From assembly GCA_934667845.1 (NCBI GenBank), contig CAKUMQ010000010.1:1-64000 (forward strand): a stretch of 64,000 nucleotides of DNA. The letters are read 5' to 3'. Origin of the DNA: an uncultured Eubacteriales bacterium. Lineage in GTDB: Bacteria; Bacillota; Clostridia; Oscillospirales; Acutalibacteraceae. The translations under genes and the position numbers were made by a program. Positions 42,869 through 52,102 of the stretch are shown piece after piece. Below the pieces are notes generated by a model, which was given only the letters and a program-made list of their open reading frames with translations, did no database searches and was not told the DNA's origin. Position 1 is the stretch's first letter. Each line of letters begins with the position of its first letter.

Positions 42869-43941
42869 TTATGCCTGCTGCGGCGTTTTTCGCGAGAACA
42901 GACGGGTCAGCGCTTTCCACAGCGCCCCGTAGCCGAGATCGAACAGCCACGACAGGACGAGGGTAACGGCGAGACAGACAGCAAAATACAGATAGGGCAT
43001 CTGCGCGATCGGCGTATTGTGCAGCGCGATCATCGGCAGCCGCTGCAAAATATACAGGCTGAACAGGTGCTTTCCGCAGTACGCCAGCGCGCGGCTGCGG
43101 ATCTTCACCTTTGCGGTCAGGCAGAGGATCAGCAGGGCAAACACGACGGCGGACAGCTCATACGCCGTCAGGCTGCCCCAGCTGCGCCGCAGGGCATAAA
43201 AGCTCACCGCCAGCATTCCGGTCAGCAGCAGCCATATCCGGTTGGAGCTTTTCACCAGCGCCTCGATCCGCCCGCGGAGCAGCGAATACCAGCCGCCCGC
43301 CACATAGGCGAGCACCGTATTATAACAGTAGCTGTCATAGCTGTCGCGATGCCGTTTCGTAGCCCAAATGTAAAGGAGGCACAGCACCGTCACCGCCAGA
43401 TGTGCCATCCACTCCTGCTTCGGATCGCGAAACGCCCAAAAAGCCAGAAAAGTGCAGAGATAAAGTAAAAGAATGGCCAGGATGTACCAGTTGCTGTTGC
43501 CGACACCGGACCACCCGATCAGCGAAAGCAGCACCCTGCGCAGCGGGTACGTCCTGCCGAGCGATGCCTGCAGCCCGATATACAGCATCACGGCGATATC
43601 GAATTGCAGCAGCACCTTGAGCAGCCGGTTTACCGGCATCGCCCGCACATAAGCGGTGCCCTTGCGCCGCACCGATTCGGTCACGCCGTAGCCGGAATAA
43701 AACAGGAACGGTACGACGACCATCTGTCCGAGCATACCCCGCAGAGCAAAATATGACTCATTCAACCCCCCCCCCCGATTTTTACATAGGTCACGAAATG
43801 ACTGATGAAAATCAGAAGAATAAAAACGCCCTTGATCGGCTGGATCTCATTCGGGGCAATATAGTCGTCGAAAAAGCCCTTTCCCGCAAATTTCATGCGC
43901 ACACAGCACAGAAGCAGGATCAGCAGCACAAAAAGGATCAT
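42869..43941 (-). pseudogene. Acyltransferase-3 family gene switched off at a G11 tract
   Basis: An integral-membrane acyltransferase that would O-acylate a surface glycan, split into two frames. Codons 1-55 (from ATG 43941) encode a first helix and the family motif IQPIKGVFILLIFISHF; they run into eleven G and stop at GGT TGA. The remaining 299 codons, in another frame from 43765, carry the other helices (FLFYSGYGVTESVRRKG, SNWYILAILLLYLCTF). Twelve or nine G would join them into a protein of about 358 or 357 residues. The 5' end overlaps the glycosyltransferase stop by 4 bases. The tract suggests phase variation; a homopolymer sequencing error is the alternative. Confidence 0.85.
43766..43776. 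repeat. Homopolymer tract, C11 (G11 on the coding strand)
   Basis: Eleven consecutive C on the plus strand, the longest such run I noticed in the window, located after codon 55 of the acyltransferase gene. Length modulo 3 decides whether the full protein is made. Confidence 0.95.
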
Positions 43942-46628
43942 ACGGTCTCTCCCTCCCGCTCGCGGATGCGGTCATACACGCGCGCGCAATTGTTCTGATC
44001 ATCGAAGGCGAAAAAGTTGTCGATCCGCTCGCGGTAGACGTCCTTCAGGCGGCAATCGTTCTCCATATACTCGATGATGCGATCCACCGTGCTGTCGAGG
44101 TCATAGGTCACCTCGCCGAAGCCGTCGCGGGCATAGTCGAAATAGCCCCTGGAACTGGTATGCTTTCCGGAAAAGAACTCCTCGGCGTCAAACTGCGTAT
44201 ACAGCACCGGCTTGCGCAGATAGGCAAAGTCGAACACCGCCGAGGAATAATCCGTGATCACGAGCTTGCTCTTCGCATAAATATCGCGATAGCTGACCTC
44301 GCGCCCCAGATAGGTCACGCTGTCGTTTTTAACGAAAAAGTCAAGGTGCGTCTGCAAATTCGGGTGGGGCAGGAAGTCAATGCGGTAGCCATACCGCTTT
44401 ACGGCGGCAAACAGCCGCTCATCGGAGAGCAGACCGTTATAAAACCGGAGATATTCGCTCTCGGCAAAGGCGGGCAGAGCCGTCCAGTCTCCCGTTGCCG
44501 TGTTCAGCTGTCCCATCAGATACCGACGCCATGTCGGCATAATGGTGATGATCTTTTCCTCGGCATGATAGAGCCGGTCAAAACGGGGAAGCCCCGTCAG
44601 CCAGACCTCACGTTCGCCGTAGTGATAATTTCCGTTGATGATAGATAAATATTCCGGTCGGGCAGAGGTCACGAATCCGTAAATATTTTTGTTGTAATGA
44701 TCCAGCCAATTCGAAAGGTCATGCATGATCACGCCGTGTTGGAGGAACACAAACCGGACATCCGCCAGAATATCCCGAAACGCCACGCTGCGCCCGGCAA
44801 ACGGGTTATAAATGTCCACCTCGCCCTGACTGGAGAGGATATAGTCGCTCAACAGAAGATACAGCTTCTGTTTGAGCGTACCGCGCTTCAGCACCGGTCC
44901 GACCGCCTTCATCGCCGCATAGTCGGCACAGTCGGCGTTAATGACAAAACGCGCGTCGATCTCGCGGTGGTTTGCCCGCATATAGCGGAAAAACGCCTCG
45001 CCGTTGTCCCCCGCCTTTGCGGCGCGGTCGGAGATCAGCCACAGCGGACGGCGGCGGAAAAAGCGGAGAATGGGAAGGATCCGCCGCGCCAGCACCGCCT
45101 TGCGCGCGCCGTTGCGGTTCTTCGTCCAAAGCTCGCGCAGGAACGCGCGTTCGCTTCTGCGCCGCATTCCCGGCGTCTGTGCGTCGATCAGCAGCCGCTC
45201 GTTATCCAGCGTCAGCCGCCAGCCGTTTTTCAGATAATAGGCGCTCGTGTATTCTCTACCGATCGGCGCAAACGAGCCGAAGGAAAAAGCGCGGGGGCGG
45301 ACGGTGACGCCGTCCGTGTGCATCACAAACCACAGCGTGTGCCGCCCGCTCTTCGGCTCGAGCGGCAGCGTCACGCGAAAGCCCGCATAGGTCAGGACAG
45401 TCTCTCCGAGCGCCTTCAGCGGGCGCCGGTCGTCGATCGCCTCGCAGGGATAAGCCTTGCCGTCCAGCACCGCCTCGATCCGGTGCTCCCGCTTCCCGTT
45501 CAGCGGGAACAGCGCAATGCGCCCGTCCAGCATGATCGCGTCCTTATGCAGCTGTGCCATCTCGATATAGCAGTTGCAGTCCATCTGCTTAAACACCGTA
45601 TCCGCTCCGAAGCGCAGCACGAGGTCGTTTTCCCGCACGATACGCTCGGGGAGACAGCCGTATTTGAGCTTCATGGCAAACAGGCGGTATTCAATGCTGA
45701 GATGGCGCTGAACAGCGATCACGCCGTCATCGATCTGCGACAGCGCCTCGTGGATCAGCGCAAGATACTGCGCCTTTTCCTCCTCGCCGATCACTCCCGC
45801 CGGGATCTTCTCCTGCCGGATCCGCCACTGAAGATCATACATCAGCGTATACTGTATAAAGCGCGGCACATAGCCGTACTTATCCTTATAAAACTGCAGG
45901 GTATCCAGACAGAAATACCGCATATAGGGCAGATACCAGTCCGGGCGCTGTCCCGTCATCTGGATCGCCGACTGCTCGCCCTCCGAGCGGCGGCGATAGA
46001 GATAGGTACCCGTTGCGACCAGACCGAGCGTGCATTTGTGCGACAGGATGCGCTGCACGAGCTTTGCGTCCTCCGCATAACGCAGGCGGGTATCAAACTG
46101 CAGCTCTGCAAAGCGCTCACGCTTGACAAACGCGCTCGACAGCGACAGCTGCGCACATGTCCACTCGCGGTCGAGATCGACCACGCGGCTGCCGCGGTTA
46201 TACTTATAGTTAAGCAGATGGCTGCCCTGTTTTCCGTCAAAAAACACCATCGGAATCGACACGATATCCGTTTCCGCCAGATGGCGGTCAAAAAACGCAC
46301 AGACCTCGCGCAGCGTCTCCGGCGACAGCTTGTCGTCCGCATCCATAAAGTTGATAAAGCGTCCCTTCGCCCGCGGCAGGGCGGCATTGCGCGCCGAGGA
46401 CACGCCGCCGTTTTCCTTGTGGATGACTTCGATATTGTGCGGATAGCGCGCCGCATATTCGTCACAGATGGCACCGCAGCCGTCGGGTGAACCGTCGTCC
46501 ACCAAAATGAACTGCACATGCTCTTCAAAGCCGATATCCTGCGCGATCACGCTGTTGATCGCTTCCCGCAGAAACGGCTCCACCTTGTACACGGCGGTAA
46601 TGACAGTCACTTGAAACGCGTTTTCCAT
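43938..46628 (-). CDS. Glycosyltransferase 2 / CDP-glycerol glycerophosphotransferase fusion
   Basis: An 896-residue two-domain enzyme for a surface polymer. Residues 1-240 are a GT-A family 2 glycosyltransferase (VTVITAVYKVEPFLREAI, FILVDDGSPDGCG, HKENGGVSSARNAAL, NFMDADDKL with the DxD). The middle (350-480) is a beta-rich linker. Residues about 560-896 are a TagF/TagB-type glycerophosphotransferase (FVFLQHGVIMHDLS, KSKLVITDYSSAVFDFAYLRKPVLY). It likely builds a glycerol- or ribitol-phosphate containing teichoic-type chain. AAAGGAATC precedes ATG 46628. The following acyltransferase gene overlaps its stop. Confidence 0.9.
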   Translation of the reverse strand: MENAFQVTVITAVYKVEPFLREAINSVIAQDIGFEEHVQFILVDDGSPDGCGAICDEYAARYPHNIEVIHKENGGVSSARNAALPRAKGRFINFMDADDKLSPETLREVCAFFDRHLAETDIVSIPMVFFDGKQGSHLLNYKYNRGSRVVDLDREWTCAQLSLSSAFVKRERFAELQFDTRLRYAEDAKLVQRILSHKCTLGLVATGTYLYRRRSEGEQSAIQMTGQRPDWYLPYMRYFCLDTLQFYKDKYGYVPRFIQYTLMYDLQWRIRQEKIPAGVIGEEEKAQYLALIHEALSQIDDGVIAVQRHLSIEYRLFAMKLKYGCLPERIVRENDLVLRFGADTVFKQMDCNCYIEMAQLHKDAIMLDGRIALFPLNGKREHRIEAVLDGKAYPCEAIDDRRPLKALGETVLTYAGFRVTLPLEPKSGRHTLWFVMHTDGVTVRPRAFSFGSFAPIGREYTSAYYLKNGWRLTLDNERLLIDAQTPGMRRRSERAFLRELWTKNRNGARKAVLARRILPILRFFRRRPLWLISDRAAKAGDNGEAFFRYMRANHREIDARFVINADCADYAAMKAVGPVLKRGTLKQKLYLLLSDYILSSQGEVDIYNPFAGRSVAFRDILADVRFVFLQHGVIMHDLSNWLDHYNKNIYGFVTSARPEYLSIINGNYHYGEREVWLTGLPRFDRLYHAEEKIITIMPTWRRYLMGQLNTATGDWTALPAFAESEYLRFYNGLLSDERLFAAVKRYGYRIDFLPHPNLQTHLDFFVKNDSVTYLGREVSYRDIYAKSKLVITDYSSAVFDFAYLRKPVLYTQFDAEEFFSGKHTSSRGYFDYARDGFGEVTYDLDSTVDRIIEYMENDCRLKDVYRERIDNFFAFDDQNNCARVYDRIREREGETV

Positions 46629-46669
46629 GTTTGATTCCTTTCCGATCACTTCAAACTATCCTGTAACAG

Positions 46670-46703
46670 AAAAAACAGCCCGAAGCCTTTCGGCAACGGG
46701 CTG
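46670..46703 (-). terminator. Terminator after tRNA-Leu
   Basis: Minus strand: CAGCCCG and CGGGCTG enclose an inner GCC-GAAA-GGC stem and are followed by six T. Confidence 0.85.
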
Positions 46704-46707
46704 CATC

Positions 46708-46791
46708 TGGTGCGCGAGACGGGACTTGAACCCGTACGTCATTGACACACGCACCTCAAACGTGCCTGTCTGCCAGTTCCAGCACTCGCGC
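46708..46791 (-). tRNA. tRNA-Leu (anticodon GAG)
   Basis: An 84-nt class II tRNA with encoded CCA. Acceptor stem GCGCGAG/CTCGCGC, T-arm with GGTTCAAGTCC, a long variable arm, and anticodon stem CACGT/GCGTG enclosing TTGAGGT, giving anticodon GAG (46755-46757), which reads CUC and CUU. Confidence 0.95.
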
Positions 46792-46819
46792 AAATACACT
46801 GAACGAATCAGCGTTGACC

Positions 46820-46848
46820 ATTATACCACCTCTTTCGGCGCTTGTCAA
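46820..46848 (-). promoter_or_regulatory. Promoter of tRNA-Leu
   Basis: Minus strand: perfect TTGACA, 17-nt spacer, perfect TATAAT preceded by GTGG; the strongest promoter seen in the window, fitting a stable RNA. Confidence 0.9.
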
Positions 46849-46879
46849 CCTTTTTTTCTTTTTTCACCGAATCGCGGGT

Positions 46880-46908
46880 TTGACAACCGCCCGCCGGTTT
46901 GCTATACT
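46880..46908 (+). promoter_or_regulatory. Promoter of recG
   Basis: Perfect TTGACA, 17-nt spacer, TATACT. Confidence 0.82.
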
Positions 46909-46935
46909 TTAAAAAAACGTCCGGGAGGGGATACC

Positions 46936-48975
46936 GTGTCTGTGCTGTCCATGCCGCTCTCCGCGCTGCGGGGCATCGGCGAAAAACGTCTCGCGCTGTT
47001 TGCGCGGCTCGGCATCACCGATCTCGGCTCGCTTCTGCGCCATTATCCGCGCCAATACGAGGACTGGTCCTCCCCCTGTCTGCTGCGCGACGCGCCGCGG
47101 GGCGAAAGCTGCTGCATCCGCGCCACGCTGATGACCTCGCCGCAGGAGCACCTCATCCGTAAAGGGCTGACGCTTTACAAGTTCACCGCCACGGACGGGC
47201 TCGACGGCGTGCAGATCACGCTGTTCAACAATCCCTACCTCGCCAAAAAGCTGCGGCGGGACGAGACCTATTATTTCTACGGCGCCGTCACCGGCCCGCA
47301 CCCCTATGCCATGGCGTCGCCGCAGGTGGAGCCTGCCGCGCGCCCGCCGCGCATCCGCCCGCTCTATCCGCTGACCGAGGGGCTGTCCTCCCGCATGATC
47401 GAGGCGGCGGTGGAGCAGGCGCTCGCCCTCCTCGCAAAGGCAAACGAGGACGACCCGCTGCCCGCCGCCCTGCGGGACGCCTACGGGCTTTGCGACCGGG
47501 TCACGGCGCTGACGCAGATCCATTTCCCCGACGACCGTGCCGCTCTGGCGGCGGCACGGCAGCGGCTGATCTTTGAAGAGCTGCTCTGTCTCCAGCTCGG
47601 CATGCTGCGGCTGCGGCAGCGCGCCCGCCGCACCGGCGCGCCGCAGCTGACCGATGACCGCACGGACGAATTCTGCCGCCTGCTCCCCTTTGCGCTGACC
47701 GGCGCCCAGCGGCGCGCCATCGCCGCCTGCATCGCGGATATGCGCCGCGGCGAGCCGATGAACCGGCTTTTGCAGGGGGATGTCGGCAGCGGCAAGACCG
47801 CCGTGGCGGCAGGGCTGATCTACTCCGCCGTCAAAAACGGCTGGCAGTCCGCGCTGATGGCGCCGACCGAAATTTTAGCGGAGCAGCACGCCCGCTCGCT
47901 TTCTGAGTTGCTCGCCCCGGCGGGCATCCGCGTCGGGCTGCTGACCGGCGCGCTCTCTGCCGCCGAAAAACGCGCCGTCCGCGAGGCGCTGGCGCAGGGT
48001 GAGCTGGATGTCGCGGTCGGCACCCATGCGCTGCTGACCCAGTCGGTGGAATTCCGTTCACTCGGACTGGTCATTACAGATGAGCAGCACCGCTTCGGCG
48101 TCGGTCAGCGCGCGGCGCTGTCCGCCAAGGGCGGCGCGCCCCATCGGCTCGTGATGTCCGCCACCCCGATTCCCCGCACACTGGCGCTGATCCTCTACGG
48201 CGATCTCGACGTCTCGGTGCTGGACGAGCTGCCGCCCGGGCGGCAGCCGATCGCCACCTTTGCCGTCGGCAGCGATAAACGCGCGCGCGCCTATGCCTAT
48301 GTCAAAAAGCATCTCGACGCGGGGCTGCAGGGCTACCTTGTCTGCCCGCTCGTTGAGGAGGGGGAGCAGGAGACCGCCGCCGCGACCGCCCTCTACCGCC
48401 GCCTTGCCGCGGGAGAATTTGCCGCCTACCGTCTCGGTCTGCTCCACGGTCGCATGAAAGGCGCGGAAAAGGAGGCGGTCATGACCGCCTTTTCCCGCGG
48501 CGAGATCGACCTGCTGATCTCCACCACCGTCATCGAGGTCGGCGTGGACGTGCCCAACGCCGCCATCATGGTGATCGAGGACGCCGACCGCTTCGGGCTG
48601 GCGCAGCTCCACCAGCTGCGCGGGCGCGTCGGACGCGGAAAAGCCGCCTCGACCTGTATCCTGATCTCTGACGCACAAAATGAGGAGGCACGCCGGCGCA
48701 TGCAGGTCATGTGCGCCACCTGCGACGGCTTCCGCATTGCCGAGGAGGACCTGAAGCTGCGCGGCCCCGGCGACTTTTTCGGCAGCCGCCAGCACGGTCT
48801 GCCGCAGCTGCGCATTGCCGACCTCACGACCGACATGGCGATGTGTGAACAGGCGCAGCAGGCGGCGCGCCGTCTGCTCGCCGACGATCCCTCCCTTTCC
48901 GCGCCCGCCCACGCCGGTCTGCGCCGCGGGGTGGAGGCGCTCTACGCCTCGGTCGGCGACGGCGGGCTGAACTGA
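46936..48975 (+). CDS. recG: ATP-dependent DNA helicase RecG
   Basis: Branch-migrating helicase that remodels stalled forks and Holliday junctions. The 679-residue length matches the family. It shows the wedge domain start LSALRGIGEKRLALFARLGI, Walker A LLQGDVGSGKTAVA near 276, DEQHRFGVGQRAAL (motif II), MSATPIPRTLAL, and the C-terminal QLRGRVGRG and KLRGPGDFFGSRQHGLP. Translation starts at GTG 46936, which is 5 bases from GGGAGGGG; the next ATG is at 46951. Has its own promoter and terminator. Confidence 0.96.
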   Translation: MSVLSMPLSALRGIGEKRLALFARLGITDLGSLLRHYPRQYEDWSSPCLLRDAPRGESCCIRATLMTSPQEHLIRKGLTLYKFTATDGLDGVQITLFNNPYLAKKLRRDETYYFYGAVTGPHPYAMASPQVEPAARPPRIRPLYPLTEGLSSRMIEAAVEQALALLAKANEDDPLPAALRDAYGLCDRVTALTQIHFPDDRAALAAARQRLIFEELLCLQLGMLRLRQRARRTGAPQLTDDRTDEFCRLLPFALTGAQRRAIAACIADMRRGEPMNRLLQGDVGSGKTAVAAGLIYSAVKNGWQSALMAPTEILAEQHARSLSELLAPAGIRVGLLTGALSAAEKRAVREALAQGELDVAVGTHALLTQSVEFRSLGLVITDEQHRFGVGQRAALSAKGGAPHRLVMSATPIPRTLALILYGDLDVSVLDELPPGRQPIATFAVGSDKRARAYAYVKKHLDAGLQGYLVCPLVEEGEQETAAATALYRRLAAGEFAAYRLGLLHGRMKGAEKEAVMTAFSRGEIDLLISTTVIEVGVDVPNAAIMVIEDADRFGLAQLHQLRGRVGRGKAASTCILISDAQNEEARRRMQVMCATCDGFRIAEEDLKLRGPGDFFGSRQHGLPQLRIADLTTDMAMCEQAQQAARRLLADDPSLSAPAHAGLRRGVEALYASVGDGGLN

Positions 48976-48985
48976 CCGTTTTCTG

Positions 48986-49032
48986 CTCCTATCCGTATAA
49001 TTTTGTCGAATTATACGGATAGGAGTTGCTTT
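48986..49032 (+). terminator. Terminator after recG
   Basis: A perfect 17-bp stem (CTCCTATCCGTATAATT and complement), loop TTGTCG, followed by TTGCTTTTT. Confidence 0.9.
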
Positions 49033-49069
49033 TTGCCGCCGATTTTTCGGAAAAACCTGCCGTTTGCCC

Positions 49070-49098
49070 TTGACAAGAGACGGGAAATCTGGTATACT
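49070..49098 (+). promoter_or_regulatory. Promoter of the ylxM-ffh operon
   Basis: Perfect TTGACA, 17-nt spacer, TATACT preceded by CTGG. Confidence 0.85.
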
Positions 49099-49141
49099 GT
49101 GTAAAGTTATTTGCTTTACACTCGTGCGGGAGGTGACAGGA

Positions 49142-49507
49142 ATGGCCAAAAACATGGAGATCACGCTGCTCTGCGACTTCTACGGTGATATGCTGACCGA
49201 AAAGCAGCGGGACATGATCGACCTGTATTACGGCAACGACCTGTCGCTTGCCGAGATCGCCGAAAATGAGGGCATCACCCGCCAGGGGGTGCGCGATTCC
49301 ATCAAGCGGGCGGAAAATCAGCTCACCGAGATGGAGGAGCGGCTCGGTCTTGTGCGCCGCTTCCGGGAGATGCAGCTGCGGTTTGACGACATCAAGCAGG
49401 CCGCCAACACGATCAGCGCGATCAACGACCGCTTCGGCTATTCCCGCGATATCGCGGAAAAGGCGCGGGAGATCGCCCGGCTCGCCGATTCGCTCGCAGA
49501 GATCTGA
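49142..49507 (+). CDS. ylxM: YlxM/p13-like SRP-associated HTH protein
   Basis: A 121-residue protein with a sigma-4-like HTH (LTEKQRDMIDLYYGNDLSLAEIAENEGITRQGVRDSIKRAE) and a coiled-coil-prone C-terminal helix. In Firmicutes it sits upstream of ffh and is linked to the signal recognition particle pathway. GGGAGGTGAC precedes ATG 49142. The gap to ffh is 21 bases. Confidence 0.92.
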   Translation: MAKNMEITLLCDFYGDMLTEKQRDMIDLYYGNDLSLAEIAENEGITRQGVRDSIKRAENQLTEMEERLGLVRRFREMQLRFDDIKQAANTISAINDRFGYSRDIAEKAREIARLADSLAEI

Positions 49508-49528
49508 CACCGCGGAAGGAGGCTGTCT

Positions 49529-50878
49529 ATGGCATCATTTGAAGGACTTTCGGATAAGCTCTCCGCCGTATTTAAGCGGATGCGCTCAAAGGGACGGCTG
49601 ACCGAGGCGGATGTGCGTGACGTCATGCGCGAGGTGCGCCTCGCCCTGCTGGAAGCCGACGTTAACTATAAGGTCGCGAAGGATTTCACCAAAACGGTCG
49701 CCGACCGCGCGGTTGGCGAAAAGGTGATGGAGAGCCTGACGCCCGCGCAGATGGTCGTGAAGATCGTCAACGAGGAGCTGACGGCGCTGATGGGCGGTGA
49801 TGCCGCACGGCTCGCCGGCACCAACAAACCGCCCTGTATCCTCATGATGTGCGGTCTGCAGGGCGCCGGTAAGACCACCCACTCCGCCAAGCTCGCCAAA
49901 TGGCTGAAATCGCAGGGACACCGACCGCTGCTGGTCGCCTGCGACGTGTACCGTCCCGCCGCCATCACCCAGTTACAGGTGGTCGGCTCACAGGCGGGCG
50001 TGCCGGTGTTTGAGCAGGGGCAGGGCGACCCCGTCGCCATTGCCCGCGCCGCCGTGGCGCACGCTAAAGATCACGGCAACGACTATGTCATTCTCGATAC
50101 CGCCGGCCGTCTCCATATCGACGAGACGCTGATGGATGAGTTAAAGCAGATCAAGTCCGCCGTCGCGCCGCAGGAGATCCTGCTGGTCGTGGACGCGATG
50201 ACCGGTCAGGACGCCGTCAACGTCGCCTCCGCCTTTGACGAGGCGCTCGGCATCACCGGCGTGCTGCTGACCAAGCTGGACGGCGACACGCGCGGCGGCG
50301 CGGCGCTCTCCGTCCGCGCCGTCACCGGAAAGCCCATCAAATTCGCCGGGACCGGCGAAAAGCTCGACGACCTCGAGGTGTTCCACCCCTCCCGCATGGC
50401 GTCCCGTATTCTCGGCATGGGCGACGTGATGTCGCTGATCGAAAAGGCGGAAAAACAGGTCAGCGAGAAGGAAGCGGCGGCACTGGCGCAGAAGCTGCAG
50501 GACAACTCGTTCGATCTGAACGATATGCTCGATCAGTTTAAGCAGATCCGCGGCATGGGCAATCTCAAGGAGATGCTCGGCATGATTCCCGGCGTGGGCA
50601 GGCAGCTTCGCGACGTCGATATCGACGAGCGGCAGTTTGCGCGGGTCGAGGCGATCATCCTGTCCATGACGCCGGACGAGCGCCGCCGTCCCGCCCTCAT
50701 CAACCCGTCCCGCAAAAAGCGCATTGCCGCAGGCTGCGGGCAGCGCGTCGAGGACGTCAACCGCCTGTTAAAGCAATATGATTCCATGCGCCAGCTCATG
50801 AAGCAGTTTGGCAAGGGCAAGGGCAAAAAAGGCGGCAGGGCGATGCTCCCCGGCCGTTTCCCCGGCTTCGGGCTGTAA
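49529..50878 (+). CDS. ffh: Signal recognition particle protein Ffh
   Basis: The SRP GTPase that binds signal sequences and SRP RNA and targets ribosomes to FtsY. The 449-residue protein has the N domain (1-90), G domain with GLQGAGKTTHSAKLA near 109, DVYRPAAI, DTAGR, TKLDGDTRGGAALS, and a Met-rich M domain ending in a Gly/Lys-rich tail. GCGGAAGGAGG precedes the ATG. Standard family length. Confidence 0.98.
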   Translation: MASFEGLSDKLSAVFKRMRSKGRLTEADVRDVMREVRLALLEADVNYKVAKDFTKTVADRAVGEKVMESLTPAQMVVKIVNEELTALMGGDAARLAGTNKPPCILMMCGLQGAGKTTHSAKLAKWLKSQGHRPLLVACDVYRPAAITQLQVVGSQAGVPVFEQGQGDPVAIARAAVAHAKDHGNDYVILDTAGRLHIDETLMDELKQIKSAVAPQEILLVVDAMTGQDAVNVASAFDEALGITGVLLTKLDGDTRGGAALSVRAVTGKPIKFAGTGEKLDDLEVFHPSRMASRILGMGDVMSLIEKAEKQVSEKEAAALAQKLQDNSFDLNDMLDQFKQIRGMGNLKEMLGMIPGVGRQLRDVDIDERQFARVEAIILSMTPDERRRPALINPSRKKRIAAGCGQRVEDVNRLLKQYDSMRQLMKQFGKGKGKKGGRAMLPGRFPGFGL

Positions 50879-50946
50879 ATTTGTTTTCTTCCGGCATCGT
50901 CCGGCAGAATATATAGGCATTGATTATCATTTTGGAGGTAAATCAA

Positions 50947-51186
50947 ATGGCAGTAAAAATTCGTCTGCGCCGCATCGGCGCCAAAAAGAAGCCCTTCTAC
51001 CGTGTTGTCGTGGCTGACTCCCGCTATCCCCGTGACGGCCGCTTCATCGAGGAGCTGGGCTATTACAACCCGCTGGAGGATCCCGCTGTGCTGAAGATCG
51101 ACGCGGAAAAAGCCAAGAAATGGATCGAGAACGGCGCTCAGCCCACCGATACCGTGAAGGCTCTGCTGAAAAAAGCCGGCATCTGA
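50947..51186 (+). CDS. rpsP: 30S ribosomal protein S16
   Basis: A 79-residue small-subunit protein with the conserved MAVKIRLRRIGAKKKPFYRVVVADSR start and EELGYYNPL segment. GGAGG is 8 bases before ATG 50947. Follows ffh by 68 bases in the typical Firmicute order. Confidence 0.98.
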   Translation: MAVKIRLRRIGAKKKPFYRVVVADSRYPRDGRFIEELGYYNPLEDPAVLKIDAEKAKKWIENGAQPTDTVKALLKKAGI

Positions 51187-51223
51187 TCCCCGCTGCTTCG
51201 GGTGACAGGAAAGGAACACACAC

Positions 51224-51457
51224 ATGAAAGAATTACTGACGATCCTGGCCCGCGGTCTGGTTGAGCATCCCGATGATGTCACCGTCACCGAGGACGCCCC
51301 CGCCGAGGACGGCACCGTTACTCTGCATCTGCACGTTCACGCGGACGATATGGGCCGCGTGATCGGCAAGCAGGGACGTATTGCCAAGGCGCTGCGGACG
51401 GTCATGCGTGCCGCGGCGACCCGTCGGGACACCCGTGTATCCGTCGAGATCGACTGA
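51224..51457 (+). CDS. khpA: KH-domain RNA-binding protein KhpA
   Basis: A 77-residue single KH domain protein with the RNA-binding loop VIGKQGRIAKALRTVM (GxxG). KhpA partners KhpB in RNA regulation and cell-shape control in Firmicutes. GGAAAGGAA precedes the ATG. Conserved position between rpsP and rimM. Confidence 0.93.
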   Translation: MKELLTILARGLVEHPDDVTVTEDAPAEDGTVTLHLHVHADDMGRVIGKQGRIAKALRTVMRAAATRRDTRVSVEID

Positions 51458-51471
51458 CAACAAAAAAGCGA

Positions 51472-51518
51472 CGGCAGCGCTGCCGCCGATCCCCCCAAAG
51501 CAGAGCCTGCGGCTCTGC
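51472..51518 (+). other. Two hairpins between khpA and rimM
   Basis: CGGCAGCGCTGCCG (51472-51485) and GCAGAGCC-tgc-GGCTCTGC (51500-51518) form tandem hairpins in the 129-base khpA-rimM gap. Neither has a T-tract, so they look like processing or stabilising structures. Confidence 0.5.
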
Positions 51519-51586
51519 TGCGGCCGGGTCGCGGCGCATTTGCCGTCATTTTTTGCGTTTTGCCCAAGTGATAAGGAGGTCAATCC

Positions 51587-52102
51587 ATGCCGATCAAGCC
51601 CTTTCTTGAGGCCGGACAGATCACCGGCACCCACGGCGTCCGCGGCGAGGTGCGCATCATGCCCTGGTGCGACTCGCCCGAGGTCTACGCCCGGCTGCAC
51701 ACCCTGTACTGGGATGAGCACGGCGAGCAGCCGGTCAGGGTGCACTCCCGCGCCCATAAGTCCATGGCGCTGACCGTTATCGAGGGCGTGGACACCGTTG
51801 AAAAAGCTGCCGCCCTGCGCGGGCGGATCCTGTGGCTCCGGCGGGAGGACATGCCCCTGCCAAACGGGCGGTATTTCGTGCAGGATCTGATCGGCTGCCG
51901 GGTGTTTGACGCGGATTCCGGCGCCGAATACGGCGTCGTCACCGATGTCAGCCATATCGGCTCCGGCGATATTTACCACATGACCGGCGGCGGACGCGAG
52001 GTGCTGATCCCCGCCATCCCCGACATTGTCTGCCGGGTATCCCCCGCCGAGAACCGGATCGACATTCGCCCGATGAAAGGATTGCTCGACGATGCGGATT
52101 GA
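51587..52102 (+). CDS. rimM: Ribosome maturation factor RimM
   Basis: A 171-residue 16S rRNA processing factor that binds S19. It has the N-terminal AGQITGTHGVRGEVRIMP motif, a middle AAALRGRILWLRREDMP segment and a PRC-barrel C-domain (GRYFVQDLIGCRV...VLIPAIPDIV). AAGGAGG precedes the ATG. Its last 11 bases overlap trmD. Confidence 0.96.
   Translation: MPIKPFLEAGQITGTHGVRGEVRIMPWCDSPEVYARLHTLYWDEHGEQPVRVHSRAHKSMALTVIEGVDTVEKAAALRGRILWLRREDMPLPNGRYFVQDLIGCRVFDADSGAEYGVVTDVSHIGSGDIYHMTGGGREVLIPAIPDIVCRVSPAENRIDIRPMKGLLDDAD

Noticed and set aside
44697..46490. 597-codon plus-strand frame across the glycosyltransferase gene
   Set aside because: Shadow of the GT2/glycerophosphotransferase gene, which has clear motifs on the minus strand.
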